Source: Pelagophyceae sp. CCMP2097 (Eukaryota; Sar; Pelagophyceae). From it: a stretch of 64,000 nucleotides of DNA. The position numbers were made by a program, and so were the translations under genes. The stretch's first letter is position 1. Every line of letters begins with the position of its first letter. The notes below the pieces were generated by a model. That model worked only from the letters and a program-made list of their open reading frames with translations. It was not told where the DNA came from and made no database searches. This document shows positions 32,021 through 41,200 of the stretch, one piece after another. The stretch spans positions 87,951-151,950 of the forward strand of contig MU657242.1 in assembly GCA_026770575.1 (NCBI GenBank), written 5' to 3'.

Positions 32021-33253
32021 TTAAGTTTCAACTTTGGCAGTTTGCACCCTCTTCTCGGGCTTGCCTCGTCGCTGGTAGTCTTGGACCCATGGCGCCAAGT
32101 CGACGCAATCCGGCTGCCTGGGGTGGTGCGTGTAGTACTTTCCCCACGCGGTGCGCTCTTTCAGTCGCACGAGTCCAAAATCAGAGTCCAAAACCTCTAG
32201 GGGCCCGGCCTCGGCGCAGCTGCGGCATTGGCGCAGCTGCTCGCGCGGCGACCCCAGAGGCCATTGGAGGAAGACTGTTCCGTCTAAATCGACGTCTATA
32301 GGAATGTGCGTGTGCCCAAAGACGTGGACCGCAGGTTTTATCGATGCGACTTGCCTCCCGAGCGCGTCCGACCCGGCCACCTTTGGTAAGGCGGCGTGGA
32401 GGAGGAATCGGCGCTCCGGAACGCATTCTAATCTTGGCGAAAAATGCGAAAATGTAAGCACGTGTCCGAAATACTCGTCGTCCACCTCGTCCACGTCGTC
32501 TTCGAAGAGGTCGTCGTTCATCGCGGCGAAGTGCCGCGCGAGGCCGTCGCCAGACCGCATGCCGTGCGGGGCCGTTGAAGGCGCGTCGTCTTCGCCGTGC
32601 GTCGCCGCAACTCGAGGCGAGTCGCCCTCGTCAGAGTTGCTCTGCGGAGCCTGCGCTTCGTGCGCGTCGCCGACGAGGTGGGCGGGCCAGCGGCAGCGGC
32701 GGAAGTCGGCCCATAACCGCTCGAATCGTCGGAGCTCGCGGTCGCGGGTGGGGTCGTCGGCTTCAACGTCGTGAGAACTGTGATACCAACTCTGCAGCGG
32801 CACCACCGTGACCGCCCGATCGGACGCGTCGACGATCCGAGCCGCCTCGACGCGGCAGCCGCAGTCTAAAGCGGTTTGGGCGACCTTCGCCAGCTTGTCG
32901 AGGGACGTTATGCAGACGTCGTCTTTTCCGACCCACGCTTCATGGTTGCCAGCCACATAAAAGACGTCGTCGTAGCGCTTCTTCAGCGCCTTTAAAGTCT
33001 CGGCGAGGGTTTCGACGTCGCAGGATATGTCGCCGGCGACTATGAGAACGTGATGCGCCTCGCCTGCCGGCCGTTGCAGCGCTTGGCACCACTCTAAATT
33101 AGCTTTATGGTCCGTGTGCAGATCCGAAATGGCGTGCACGCGCACGCGCGGCGCTCGGACGTAGACGTCGGCGACGGCGGCTCGGCGGAGTCTGCGCGGC
33201 GCCGCCGACCGCGCCGCCGGCAGCGCGAGGACCCACAATATCGCTCGCCGCAT
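32021..33253 (-). CDS. Calcineurin-like metallophosphoesterase with signal peptide
   Basis: A single exon of about 410 residues from ATG 33253. A hydrophobic leader (RRAILWVLALPAARSAAP) suggests entry to the secretory pathway or the plastid. The di-metal motifs are complete and in order: ISDLHTDHKA (D-x-H), VLIVAGDIS (GD), VFYVAGNHEAWVG (GNHE), HFSPR in the middle, and VFGHTHIPID (GHTH) near the C-terminus. These residues bind two metal ions that hydrolyse phosphomonoesters or diesters. An acidic, low-complexity insertion (DDAPSTAPHG...DDLFEDDVDEVDDE) separates the GNHE and GHTH parts. The substrate cannot be told. Its start lies 212 bp from the divergent 33466 gene, so they may share a promoter. 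Confidence 0.85.
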   Translation of the reverse strand: MRRAILWVLALPAARSAAPRRLRRAAVADVYVRAPRVRVHAISDLHTDHKANLEWCQALQRPAGEAHHVLIVAGDISCDVETLAETLKALKKRYDDVFYVAGNHEAWVGKDDVCITSLDKLAKVAQTALDCGCRVEAARIVDASDRAVTVVPLQSWYHSSHDVEADDPTRDRELRRFERLWADFRRCRWPAHLVGDAHEAQAPQSNSDEGDSPRVAATHGEDDAPSTAPHGMRSGDGLARHFAAMNDDLFEDDVDEVDDEYFGHVLTFSHFSPRLECVPERRFLLHAALPKVAGSDALGRQVASIKPAVHVFGHTHIPIDVDLDGTVFLQWPLGSPREQLRQCRSCAEAGPLEVLDSDFGLVRLKERTAWGKYYTHHPRQPDCVDLAPWVQDYQRRGKPEKRVQTAKVET

Positions 33254-33465
33254 CACCGGAGCGCCGGCGCCGCCGTCGCCGGGTGGCGGGCCGGGCCAAT
33301 AGCGGCCGCCGGCTCACCGGGCGGCGGCGGGCATGCGCTGTCGCGGCCGAGGACTGTTCCGAAGAAGATGACGACTCTTGCGACTGAACCGCACTGATGG
33401 GTCGCTGAAACGACTCCGCCCCGTCCGCGTCTTCGCGGCGGCTTCGCGTTTGTCCGGCCGCGCCG

Positions 33466-33690
33466 ATGCTGCGCCTCTTCGTGTTTCTCTTGGCGGCGTC
33501 GCTCGTCGAGGCGTTTGCCGCGCGCGGGCCGCCACTTCGCCGCGCACGGCCGCCCAAGCGCGCCTTGGCGCTGGCTTTTGTCCCGTCGCCATTGGAAACG
33601 GCCGTCGTGGTGCAGCAGCTGTGCGTTTTGGCCGTGGCGGCGTCGGCGGGGATTTTCTTTTGGAAGAGGCAAAAAAGCAACTGGGAGTAA
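33466..33690 (+). CDS. Small (74 aa) putative plastid-targeted single-pass membrane protein
   Basis: ATG at 33466 begins a clean signal peptide (MLRLFVFLLAASLVEA) followed immediately by FAARGPPLRRARPP. A Phe at the predicted +1 position and a basic Ser/Arg/Pro stretch are the hallmark of bipartite plastid presequences in heterokont algae. The mature part would be about 40 residues with one TM helix (QQLCVLAVAASAGIFFW) and a basic KRQKSNWE end. Small one-helix proteins of this kind occur in photosystems and their assembly factors, but I recognise no specific family. A GTAAGC at 33687 overlaps the stop, so further exons are possible. Confidence 0.5.
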   Translation: MLRLFVFLLAASLVEAFAARGPPLRRARPPKRALALAFVPSPLETAVVVQQLCVLAVAASAGIFFWKRQKSNWE

Positions 33691-34267
33691 GCAGGACGTG
33701 CCAGAAGGGGATTAAGCGGGGACGCGCCACACTGGCTTTAGCGCCAAAAGGGCAACCTGCGAGAAGCGGCGGCGGCCGCGAACGCCCGCCGCGCACAAAA
33801 GCGGGCCGCTCCTGCATCAAAGCCTCCTCCGAGGGACGCGCAAAGGCGACGGCCGCGGCCGCTCAAACGGCGCGGCCGCTCAAACCGGGGACACCCCACT
33901 CCGTAAAATTCAATGTATCCGACCGGCCCGTGCCTCGCCGGTCGCATGCGGCGTCGCTTGATGAGCGGTACAACGTCTCGAGGAGGAATTCTGGCGGGCC
34001 CCGGCCTCGCTGCCCCAATCCTCCCAAAGTACGCTTCAGAGCGGTGGCAAACGGCGGTCCGAGCCGCGCGCGCACCATGGGCCTCGTACTGTGTTACGAA
34101 CCCTCGCAAAAGACCGGCGTCGTGGTCAAGGAGGCCCGCGTGACCGCGCCGGGGCCCGAGGTGCCCCGCCGCAACGCTGCAAAAAAGAATCAGATGGAGT
34201 TCAGTCCAGGAGGATCTCCCCCTCATTCGAGCATGCGACGCGAGGGGACGGCGAAGCAGGCATTACA
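33691..34267. other. No supported gene
   Basis: A plus-strand frame around 34080-34200 reads GLVLCYEPSQKTGVVVKEAR and could be a later exon of the small gene at 33466, but I see no good acceptor before it. Otherwise GC-rich non-coding sequence up to the stop of the WD40 gene at 34268. Confidence 0.35.
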
Positions 34268-35104
34268 TTAGAGTGCAACATGCCAGGGCCGCGCCGTCAG
34301 GTCGTTACTACCCGTCACGATGCGCTTGCCGTCGGGCGAGAACGCGTAGCTCCAGACCATATCGCTGTGCCCCTCGAGCTTCGTCAGCAGCGTGCCCAAC
34401 TTGGCGTCCCAGAGCCGCGCAGTCTTGTCGAAGCTCGTAGTCGCGATGCGCTTGCCGTCGGTCGAGAACGTGCAGCTGTTGACAGGGTCGACGTGCCCCT
34501 CGAGCGTCAGCAGCAGAGCACCCGTCTTGGCGTCCCAGAGCCGCGCCGTATTGTCGGAGCTCGCCGTGATGATGCGCGTGCCATCGGGCGAGAACGCGCA
34601 GCTGTTGACGCCGCGGATGTGCCCCTCGAGCGTCAGCTGCAGCGCGCCCGTCTCGGCGTCCCAGAGCCGCGCCGTCCTGTCAGAGCTCGCCGTCACGAGG
34701 CGCTTGCCGTCGGGCGAGAACGCGCAGCTCCGGACGCCGCCGGAGAACGCGCAGCACATGACGCCATCGGTGTGCCCCTCGAGCGTTAGCAGCAGCGCCC
34801 CTGTCTCGACGTCCCAGAGCTGCGCCGTCCCGTCGAGGATCGCCGTCACGATGCGCTTGCATTCGGGCGAGAACGCGCAGCATCTGACATTGGTGTGCCC
34901 CTTGAGGATTGCGGTGCCCTTCAAAATCCGGTCCGACCAGATGAGTTTGCGCACGGCCGGCGCCACGGCGCGCGCATTTTCAGCGACGCACTTCGCCACT
35001 CAAAGCGCGTCCGGCGCTGCAGCCAGCCGGAGGATGAGCGCGAGGAGGTCGCTCAGTTCGAGCACCTCGAGGACCGACGCGGGGGCGGGCTCGCCGTCCT
35101 CCAT
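34268..35104 (-). pseudogene. WD40-repeat protein with in-frame TGA near its N-terminus
   Basis: From ATG 35104 the frame reads MEDGEPAPASVLEVLELSDL and then LLALILRLAAAPDAL, and meets TGA at 35000-35002. The same frame continues VAKCVAENARAVAPAVRK and five WD40 blades (GHTNVRCCAFSPECKRIVTA; DRTARLWDAETGALQLTLEG; DNTARLWDAKTGALLLTLEG; DKTARLWDAKLGTLLTKLEG; last ends RPWHVAL, stop 34268). The paralogue at 61172-61648 has LLV where this copy has L-stop-V, proving that the stop interrupts a once-continuous frame. Either it is a young pseudogene, a sequence error, or a shorter protein starts inside. The N-terminal helical module (VLELxDLLALI.RLAA) is shared by the paralogue and may be F-box-like. 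WD40 blades 1 and 2 also contain a partial internal duplication. Confidence 0.75.
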
Positions 35105-35257
35105 GTTCTCCGCTGCGAGCCGCCCTCGAGCGCTCCTTGGAGCGCGTGCCCCGGGCCGTACTTGAAGCGTGCCCTGTGCAGCAAGCGTGCCCTGGGCTGC
35201 CCCGGGCTGCACTCCGAGTCCGGACGCGCATCAACGACGTCGCCGGCAAGTTCAAAA

Positions 35258-35766
35258 TATTACAAGAGCGCGCCGGAGGCACACGGAGGACCCGAAGGAT
35301 ACAGCCAAATCCCATTGCAATGCCCACGTAGGAATCCTAAATAATTGAAATTATTTAACTAATCGCTGAACTTTCAAATCCTCCTTATCTTTATTTTTAT
35401 TATTTTATTTCTTATTGAGCTATTTNNNNNNNNNNNNNNNNNNNNNNNNNNNNNNNNNNNNNNNNNNNNNNNNNNNNNNNNNNNNNNNNNNNNNNNNNNN
35501 NNNNNNNNNNNNNNNNNNNNNNNNNNNNNNNNNNNNNNNNNNNNNCAATCGCTAAATCGGCCGAGTTGCTGTTTTTTTCTTCCCAAAGGTGGAACCTCAC
35601 GGATGGACCCGGCGACGGACGGACAGACAGACAGACAGACAAACAGACAAACAGACAGACAGACATAGGAATTCCTAATTGCCCCTGGTAATCCTTCAAT
35701 CAAAGGACCCGAAGGGCCCTTGCCGTAAACTGACGTTGAATAAACGGCAAGGACCCTTCGGGTCCT
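35258..35766. repeat. Dispersed repeat, copy 2 (120-N gap)
   Basis: Near-identical to 14817-15317 and in the same orientation. It differs by two short insertions (35331-35339, 35668-35677) and a longer GACA microsatellite (about 35612-35665). The gap at 35426-35545 replaces the tRNA-like block of copy 1. It ends with the same 63-bp hairpin (35704-35766). Confidence 0.88.
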
Positions 35767-35813
35767 CAAAAAGGTCCACTAACTTGAATGTCGTTAGAAT
35801 CCAGAAGCCTCGA

Positions 35814-37190
35814 TTAAATCCACAACACGACGTTGTGGGGCACGCCGCCGTAATGCTCCGTGAAGAACTGCTCCAGGTCCGCCTTTGAGTACCTCAGCGA
35901 CCAGTGCACGAGCAAGAACGTCGTTTTCGGGTTCCCGACGATGAAAGGGTGGATTTGGGCGTAATGCGTATGGCCCTTCCTTTGCACCGAGTCGTCTAAG
36001 GAATGCGACGGGGCGCCGAGGAACGTGCACTCGTGGATGACGCAGGGGTAGTCCTGGAGGATGTGCGGGTGCTTTTGGAGCAGCGCGATAGTGGTGTCTC
36101 CCGAATAAAAGATGATTCCCTCGTCGACGTCGCGCGTCACCTACGGTCCCCGAAGAGGCCCTTCGAAGATGGACGTCCCGCCTGAGACAGACGGTCCCAC
36201 CACGCACCTCGACGCCGTCTCGGACGAGTTGGGCGATTTCGCGCTCGCGACGCGCGAATTCGGGTTTGAGGCGCTTCCGCCGTCTATATAGCCCGTACGA
36301 GCAGGCGGGCACCCCTTTTTTGTGCGGCGCCGAGAAGACGCGCACGCGCACCTACGAAGAGCGTGGCGAGCAAGGCCCGTTTGGGGACGCGCGTTTGTTT
36401 GGGGCGCTGGCTTGAACAGGACAGGCGTTCTTCGAAGGGGCTCTATAGCAATGCTCCGGCAGCTCATAGTCGTCGCCTTCGTCGACGCCCACGACGTCGG
36501 CCGCGCCGATGGCGTCGGCCGTCTCTTGCAGTGTCTGCGGCGCTCCAAAGTTCAAGCACGCCGCTGCGTGCAAGTACGTTGCCACGAGCGCCGAGATCCC
36601 CGCCGGCGCGTAGACGCGCACGGGCCCCTGCGGCCCGCGGGCCAGCGCCGGTAAGGCGGCGGTGTGGTCAGTATGGCCGTGGGAAAGCAGTACGCACCTA
36701 TTGTGTGTGTGTGTGTGATTATTTGTGTGTGTGTGTGTGATTATTTATCCAAAGTCGCAACTCGATACCGATTCAAAGACGCAACTCGATACCGATGCTC
36801 CGGGGCTGGAACAAAGGCCTTGCCTGGCTCGATGGAAGCCCCTCGCGCGAGGCCACAGAGGCCCCTCACGCGAGGCCCCACTGAAGCCTCTCACGCGAGG
36901 CCCCTCCCACTCTCTCGTGGCCCCTTCCGCGAGGCTCTCTCGCGCCCCCTCCCGCGGCCCCTCGAACGCCCCCGCCGCGTTTCGCACTTTGGCGCGAGCG
37001 ACTTTGGCGCGAAGCCGGCGTCGAAGACGATGCCGAGCTCTGGGAGGAAATACCTATCGCCGTCATATTGTCGTGCCGCTTGCCGCGGCAGCCCGGACGC
37101 AGGAAACGCACGCCGACGCGTCGGCGGAGCGGCCGATGCCGACGATGGAGAGGTGGTCGCGCTCAAAGTTTGGCGAGATCCAGCCTACAG
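35814..37190 (-). CDS. RNase Z-like metallo-beta-lactamase-fold hydrolase
   Basis: Exons recognised by content are GWISPNFERDHLSIVGIGRS (37185), DRYFLPELGIVFDAGFAPKS (37050), CVLLSHGHTDHTAALPALAR (36690), VRVFSAPHKKGVPACSYGLY (36345) and the last, GIIFYSGDTTIALLQKHP to HNVVLWI (stop 35814). SHGHTDH is the HxHxDH zinc motif. YSGDT, HECTFLG and the HTHYAQIHP / LLVHWSLRYS blocks correspond to the remaining zinc ligands and the C-terminal helix of the RNase Z/ElaC branch, which cuts the 3' trailer of pre-tRNA. The length (about 320 aa) suits a short-form enzyme. The flexible exosite arm is not evident, so another phosphodiesterase of the same fold is possible. The upstream limit is uncertain because the first visible exon follows a TGTAG acceptor. 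Confidence 0.75.
36701..36746. repeat. GT microsatellite in two blocks, each followed by ATTATTT
   Basis: (GT)6-7 then ATTATTT, repeated once. It lies in an intron of the RNase Z-like gene just upstream (in transcript order) of the SHGHTDH exon, close to the acceptor, where on the minus strand it is a CA run. Confidence 0.8.
36750..36970. repeat. Two further intronic repeats in the RNase Z-like gene
   Basis: GCAACTCGATACCGAT occurs twice (about 36767-36797). From 36838 to about 36965 there are six or more copies of a 16-20-bp unit around CCTC[A/G]CGCGAGGCCCC, which contains the palindrome CCTCGCGCGAGG. Confidence 0.75.
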
Positions 37191-37196
37191 AGGCAT

Positions 37197-38085
37197 TCAA
37201 GCGGTCCCTTGCACTACAGATGCGTTCAAGGCGGTCCCTTCCACGTTATCGGACGCCGGTCGCTGACGGCGGAGGGCGTGGTCGTCGCCCGGGACTTCCC
37301 TGTGCCATGCGTCGACGGATTTCGAAGCGTCTCCCGCGTTAACGGCGAGCGCCGGCGGCAGCAGCTGCAGAGCTCCGGCGACGAGTGCTACCCTTGCCGC
37401 AAAGGGGAATTTCTGCACATTTACCGATGGGCTGGGGTTCGTCGACTCGTGGACGTCTTCGAAGACGCGCGCGAGCTCTAGGAGCGACACCGTCGCTGCG
37501 GGGTCGGGGTTGCCGCCGAGAGCGATGGCCAGGAGAGCGTCTGCAACGCTGGAAACCGTAGGCGCACCGCCATCGACCAGCGCGGCGCGCGCCTACGTCC
37601 GCAGTCAGGCTACAGAAATCTTAGCGACGACGTGCCTGCGCGCGCGCTGCGGAATGCGTTGCGCCGTCGTGTGCGAGTTCTTGGAGTAAAGCCGCCGCCA
37701 AAGCTTCAAAGAGTTTCTGCGCTTCGGCGCGGTCGAGGACGCCGTCGTGCTCAGCGTCAAAGGCGTCGAACGTGTCTCTTAAGACGCCTCTCCGCGCCGG
37801 GCCGCCGCCGGCGAGAGTGCGAGCTGTACCATCGTTTCCCCCAAGCATAGCCACCGTCGCCGCAGCAAGCGTCCGCAGCGCCGATGAAACTGCAGCCGAC
37901 GGCGCCCCCTCGGCGGCCTCTGCGACCGACGGCGCCTCTGCGGCGGCGGGCGGCGCCTCTACGGCGGCGGGCGGCGCCTCGGCGGCGGCGCGCCGCGCCG
38001 AGCGCAGGTCGACGCGCCTTAGCGAGGCCCACCCGACCGCCGGCGCGCTCCACGCCAGCAGCACAAAGGCCCCGAGGCGTGGCAT
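37197..38085 (-). CDS. Secretory or organellar EF-hand protein
   Basis: ATG at 38085 gives MPRLGAFVLLAWSAPAVGWA, a signal peptide. It is followed by a long Ala/Pro/Glu-rich spacer and then RDTFDAFDAEHDGVLDRAEA: a canonical EF-hand loop with acidic residues at positions 1, 3, 5 and 12 and Gly at 6. After an intron (acceptor CGGACGTAG near 37590) the frame continues VDGGAPTVSSVADALLAIAL, then GGNPDPAATVSLLELARVF and EDVHESTNPSPS. I place the 3' limit at the stop of that frame (37197), but a GTAAATG donor after PSPS (about 37423) could lead elsewhere, even into the RNase Z-like exons just downstream. It probably binds Ca2+. The partner is unknown. Confidence 0.5.
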
Positions 38086-38260
38086 GGCGCGCCGCCGCCG
38101 CAGGACGTCGCGCCGACTCGGACTCGAATTCCGCAGGATCGCCGAAAAAAGATCCGTCGAGTTCTTTGAGATCCCCGTGTTCGGCGTCGCGCGAGGTGCG
38201 CTCCGATCCTCCCGGGAGCCGCGTTGAATCAGTGGTCTCATTGGAATGCGATATGTTTAT

Positions 38261-41200
38261 CTAGACACGACTCGCGTCTGGTCCTACGGAACTGACCGGC
38301 GCTTCTCCTCGCGTCTCCTCCGCAGCTCGAGCCTGCGTCTCCTCCGCAGCCCCAGCTCTCGCCTGCGCTCGATTAAGGTCGACGACGACGCCGACTTCCA
38401 CGACTGCGACTTCGGCTCGGTACGCGGCGTGCCGGAGCTTTGCGACAGCTAAATGTTCCACGCCTCTCGACTCTGCCAAAGCACAAAGCGCCACGTCTGC
38501 GGAACATTGGGCTTGCGCCGCCACGTCGTTGACCGCCCTCGCCGAGGCGTCGGGCCCCGCGGCGGCGAGGAAGTCGACGATGGCGCCTCTCCAGGCGTCT
38601 CTGAAAGCCGTACACAGGTGTAAATGCGCCTGTCTTCGACTCCGAAGACACCTCTCGCCGCAGGGGCAGCACCAGGCGTCGGCGCGGTCTATCGATAAAA
38701 CGGAAGGGACGTCGGCCTGCGGGGTGCCGGAGACGTCGACGTCCGGGTGCACCTTGATGTCCGGGTGGACCTTTGTAGAACGCGGCGACGTCACTGCTGT
38801 TACGTCGTCGCCGTCCCAGGCCTCCTTCTTCTCCTCGGATTCCACCGGGCACTTTGCCACGCTAGAATCTAAACGTTGTTTCTCGCGTATGCCGCGCGCC
38901 GAAATCTGGATTTTCCCAGCGAGCTCCCCGGCGCCTATTAAGCGTTTAACGGCGTTCTTCGCCAGCGTGGAAGTGCAGTAGATGGAAAACGCTTCCGAGA
39001 GGACCAACGCTAAGATGGTGGCGGCGACGGCGCACTCGAGCCACGCTAAAGAAGTCGCTCTCGCTCCGCTCCCGCAGTAGTTTGTCAACGCTCCGGCACA
39101 CGCATCTGCTTTACACCTTTTAAACGGGTCGTCTTCCGAACGGTCTCGATCCAGGCAAAAGTCGACTTCGTTGGGTGGGGGGTCGCAGCTGCCGCAGTTG
39201 TTGACGGTCACGGCAAACCCGAAAACGTAAACCGCGCACCAAAGGCACAAGCCCACGCAAAGAACGCAGAGGAAGGGGCCCACGATCCTTGGGAGCGGCA
39301 GCGGGTTCTTGCCCAGGTCTAGAGATTGGCGCAAGGGTGAGATGAAGCTCTCCCAAACCTTCCTCGCAAAATATGATAGTTTCCTAGTCTCCTTTTCTTC
39401 TGCAGCGAGTAAAGCCTGCTCATCTAAAGATAGAGCGTGCTTGCGGTCCGAATGCTTGCAGACTTCCGCACCGAGGGCGTTTTCAGCTTGTCGAGCGTCC
39501 CGTTCAGCGTTTCGGACGTCTCGCTCGTACTTTGCGGTCGTAGCTTCGTGGATACTTGCGAATTTCTTCCGGTCCAACGCCGCGCCTACGCCGCCGCGGG
39601 AAGTGGTGCAGAGCCTGGCGTATTCCGATAAAAGTGCACTGGCAGCGAGCTTTTGGGCCGCCCTGGCCTCGTGCACCGCCGTAAGTTTCCTCAACACAGT
39701 CAGCCGCAAAGCGAGCTCTCGATGTGCGACGTCGTCGATCAAGCCATCCGAGTCGGTGTTGACGTAGTGGTCGACGCGAGAAGCAGATTGAGGTGCGCCG
39801 TCGACGACGCGGGCGTACTTAAAGGCATATGCCAAGGGGAGGTTCAAGACCGCCGCGAAGAACGAAGATAATAAAGTGTACCGCAGCTTGGCTTCGAGTA
39901 CGGGCCAGGACATTTGGTCCGATTCCGTGTCCAACGGTTGGAACTGGATCAAAAACGCCTCGACGAATAAGTTGGTAAAGATCATCACCGCCACGAGCAA
40001 AATCCTCTCCTGCCGCGTAAACGTCCCGTCGGCTAAATACACGACTTGCATCAGATGGTGCTGGCGCTTCATGGACCAGACGAAGTCGCCGACGTTTGTC
40101 GAAGAGGTCGGTTCAACCGCTCGAGAGTAAGCTTTAAAGACATTTCCCTGGTCTCGGTCCAACCACCCGCGCGCCTGCTCGGCGCGCCACCGGGCCACGA
40201 GGATCTGCCTCTCCGCCGGCCCCATAAACTCGGAGACGTCGATGAGGCCGACGTCGTCGTACAAACCTCCCTGGAATTGTTCCAAACGCTCAGCCTGCAG
40301 CGCCAAATGTCTCTTCGCCCTGTCCGAGGCGTCGAGCCCGCGGCCGTGGCAGCAGGCGAGGAGGATTATAGAGGCTAAGGCGATGAGCGTGATTAAGATG
40401 AGCAAAGCTTCGAACAGATCGGCGCTCGAGAGTGATCCTAAAGTCTTCACAACCGCTCGAGCCGTCGACCTCGTCGCCTCAGCCTGAGAGGCAAAGTCGC
40501 GGCCATTTCCGCTTCTTTGGAAGACGTTGGTGCACGCGCAAGTGACGTTCCACGGCGTCGCCGCAAACACAAGACACCCATGCCCCGAAAAGTCATTCCG
40601 ACCGCGGTCCCAGGATTTGCACTGCGGCGCCCTTAACGGACACTGGACCAGCACGGCCACGGGGTTGTCTCCTCGCGGAGGGGCGTATAGAGTGACGTTT
40701 GAACCGTCGGTAAAGAAGCCGATCAACGCCTCGCCGCAATCAAATACCGCATTGCCGTAAGGGCAGTCGTCAAAGGTCAAAATGTCCGTGGCGTTGAAGC
40801 ACGTGCCGTTTCTTTCGAGAGTTGAGAGGTCAAAATCCGATGCGAAGGACGGTTCGTACTCGAGAGTGTCCAACGTGATCAAAACGGCGTCCGCCAATTC
40901 CACGTCGATAGAGCCGACCTCGACTTGAACAAGCGCGCTCGTCGTGTCTTCCAAAGGGTAGACGGATTTCAACTGCGCGATTCGGACGTCCACGTTGCCA
41001 CCCGCGCCGTCGACGTTCTTCTCCGCGCAGCCTCCAAAAACGTCCAAAACCGCCGCCGGCACCTCGACGCGGCCGCCGCGCCCAACTTCATAACCGTCGG
41101 CCCGCGTGCCGCAGTCCGTGCGGAAGGCCCCGACTTCCAAGTTTTTTGCGACGACGTTCTTGGACTGGCCCCCAAAAGAGTCCTGGATCATCGTCTCCGA

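Noticed and set aside
37750..38250. Plus-strand Ala/Ser-rich frame opposite the EF-hand gene
   Set aside because: It mirrors the GCG/GCC-rich spacer of the minus-strand protein. The EF-hand loop and signal peptide are on the minus strand.
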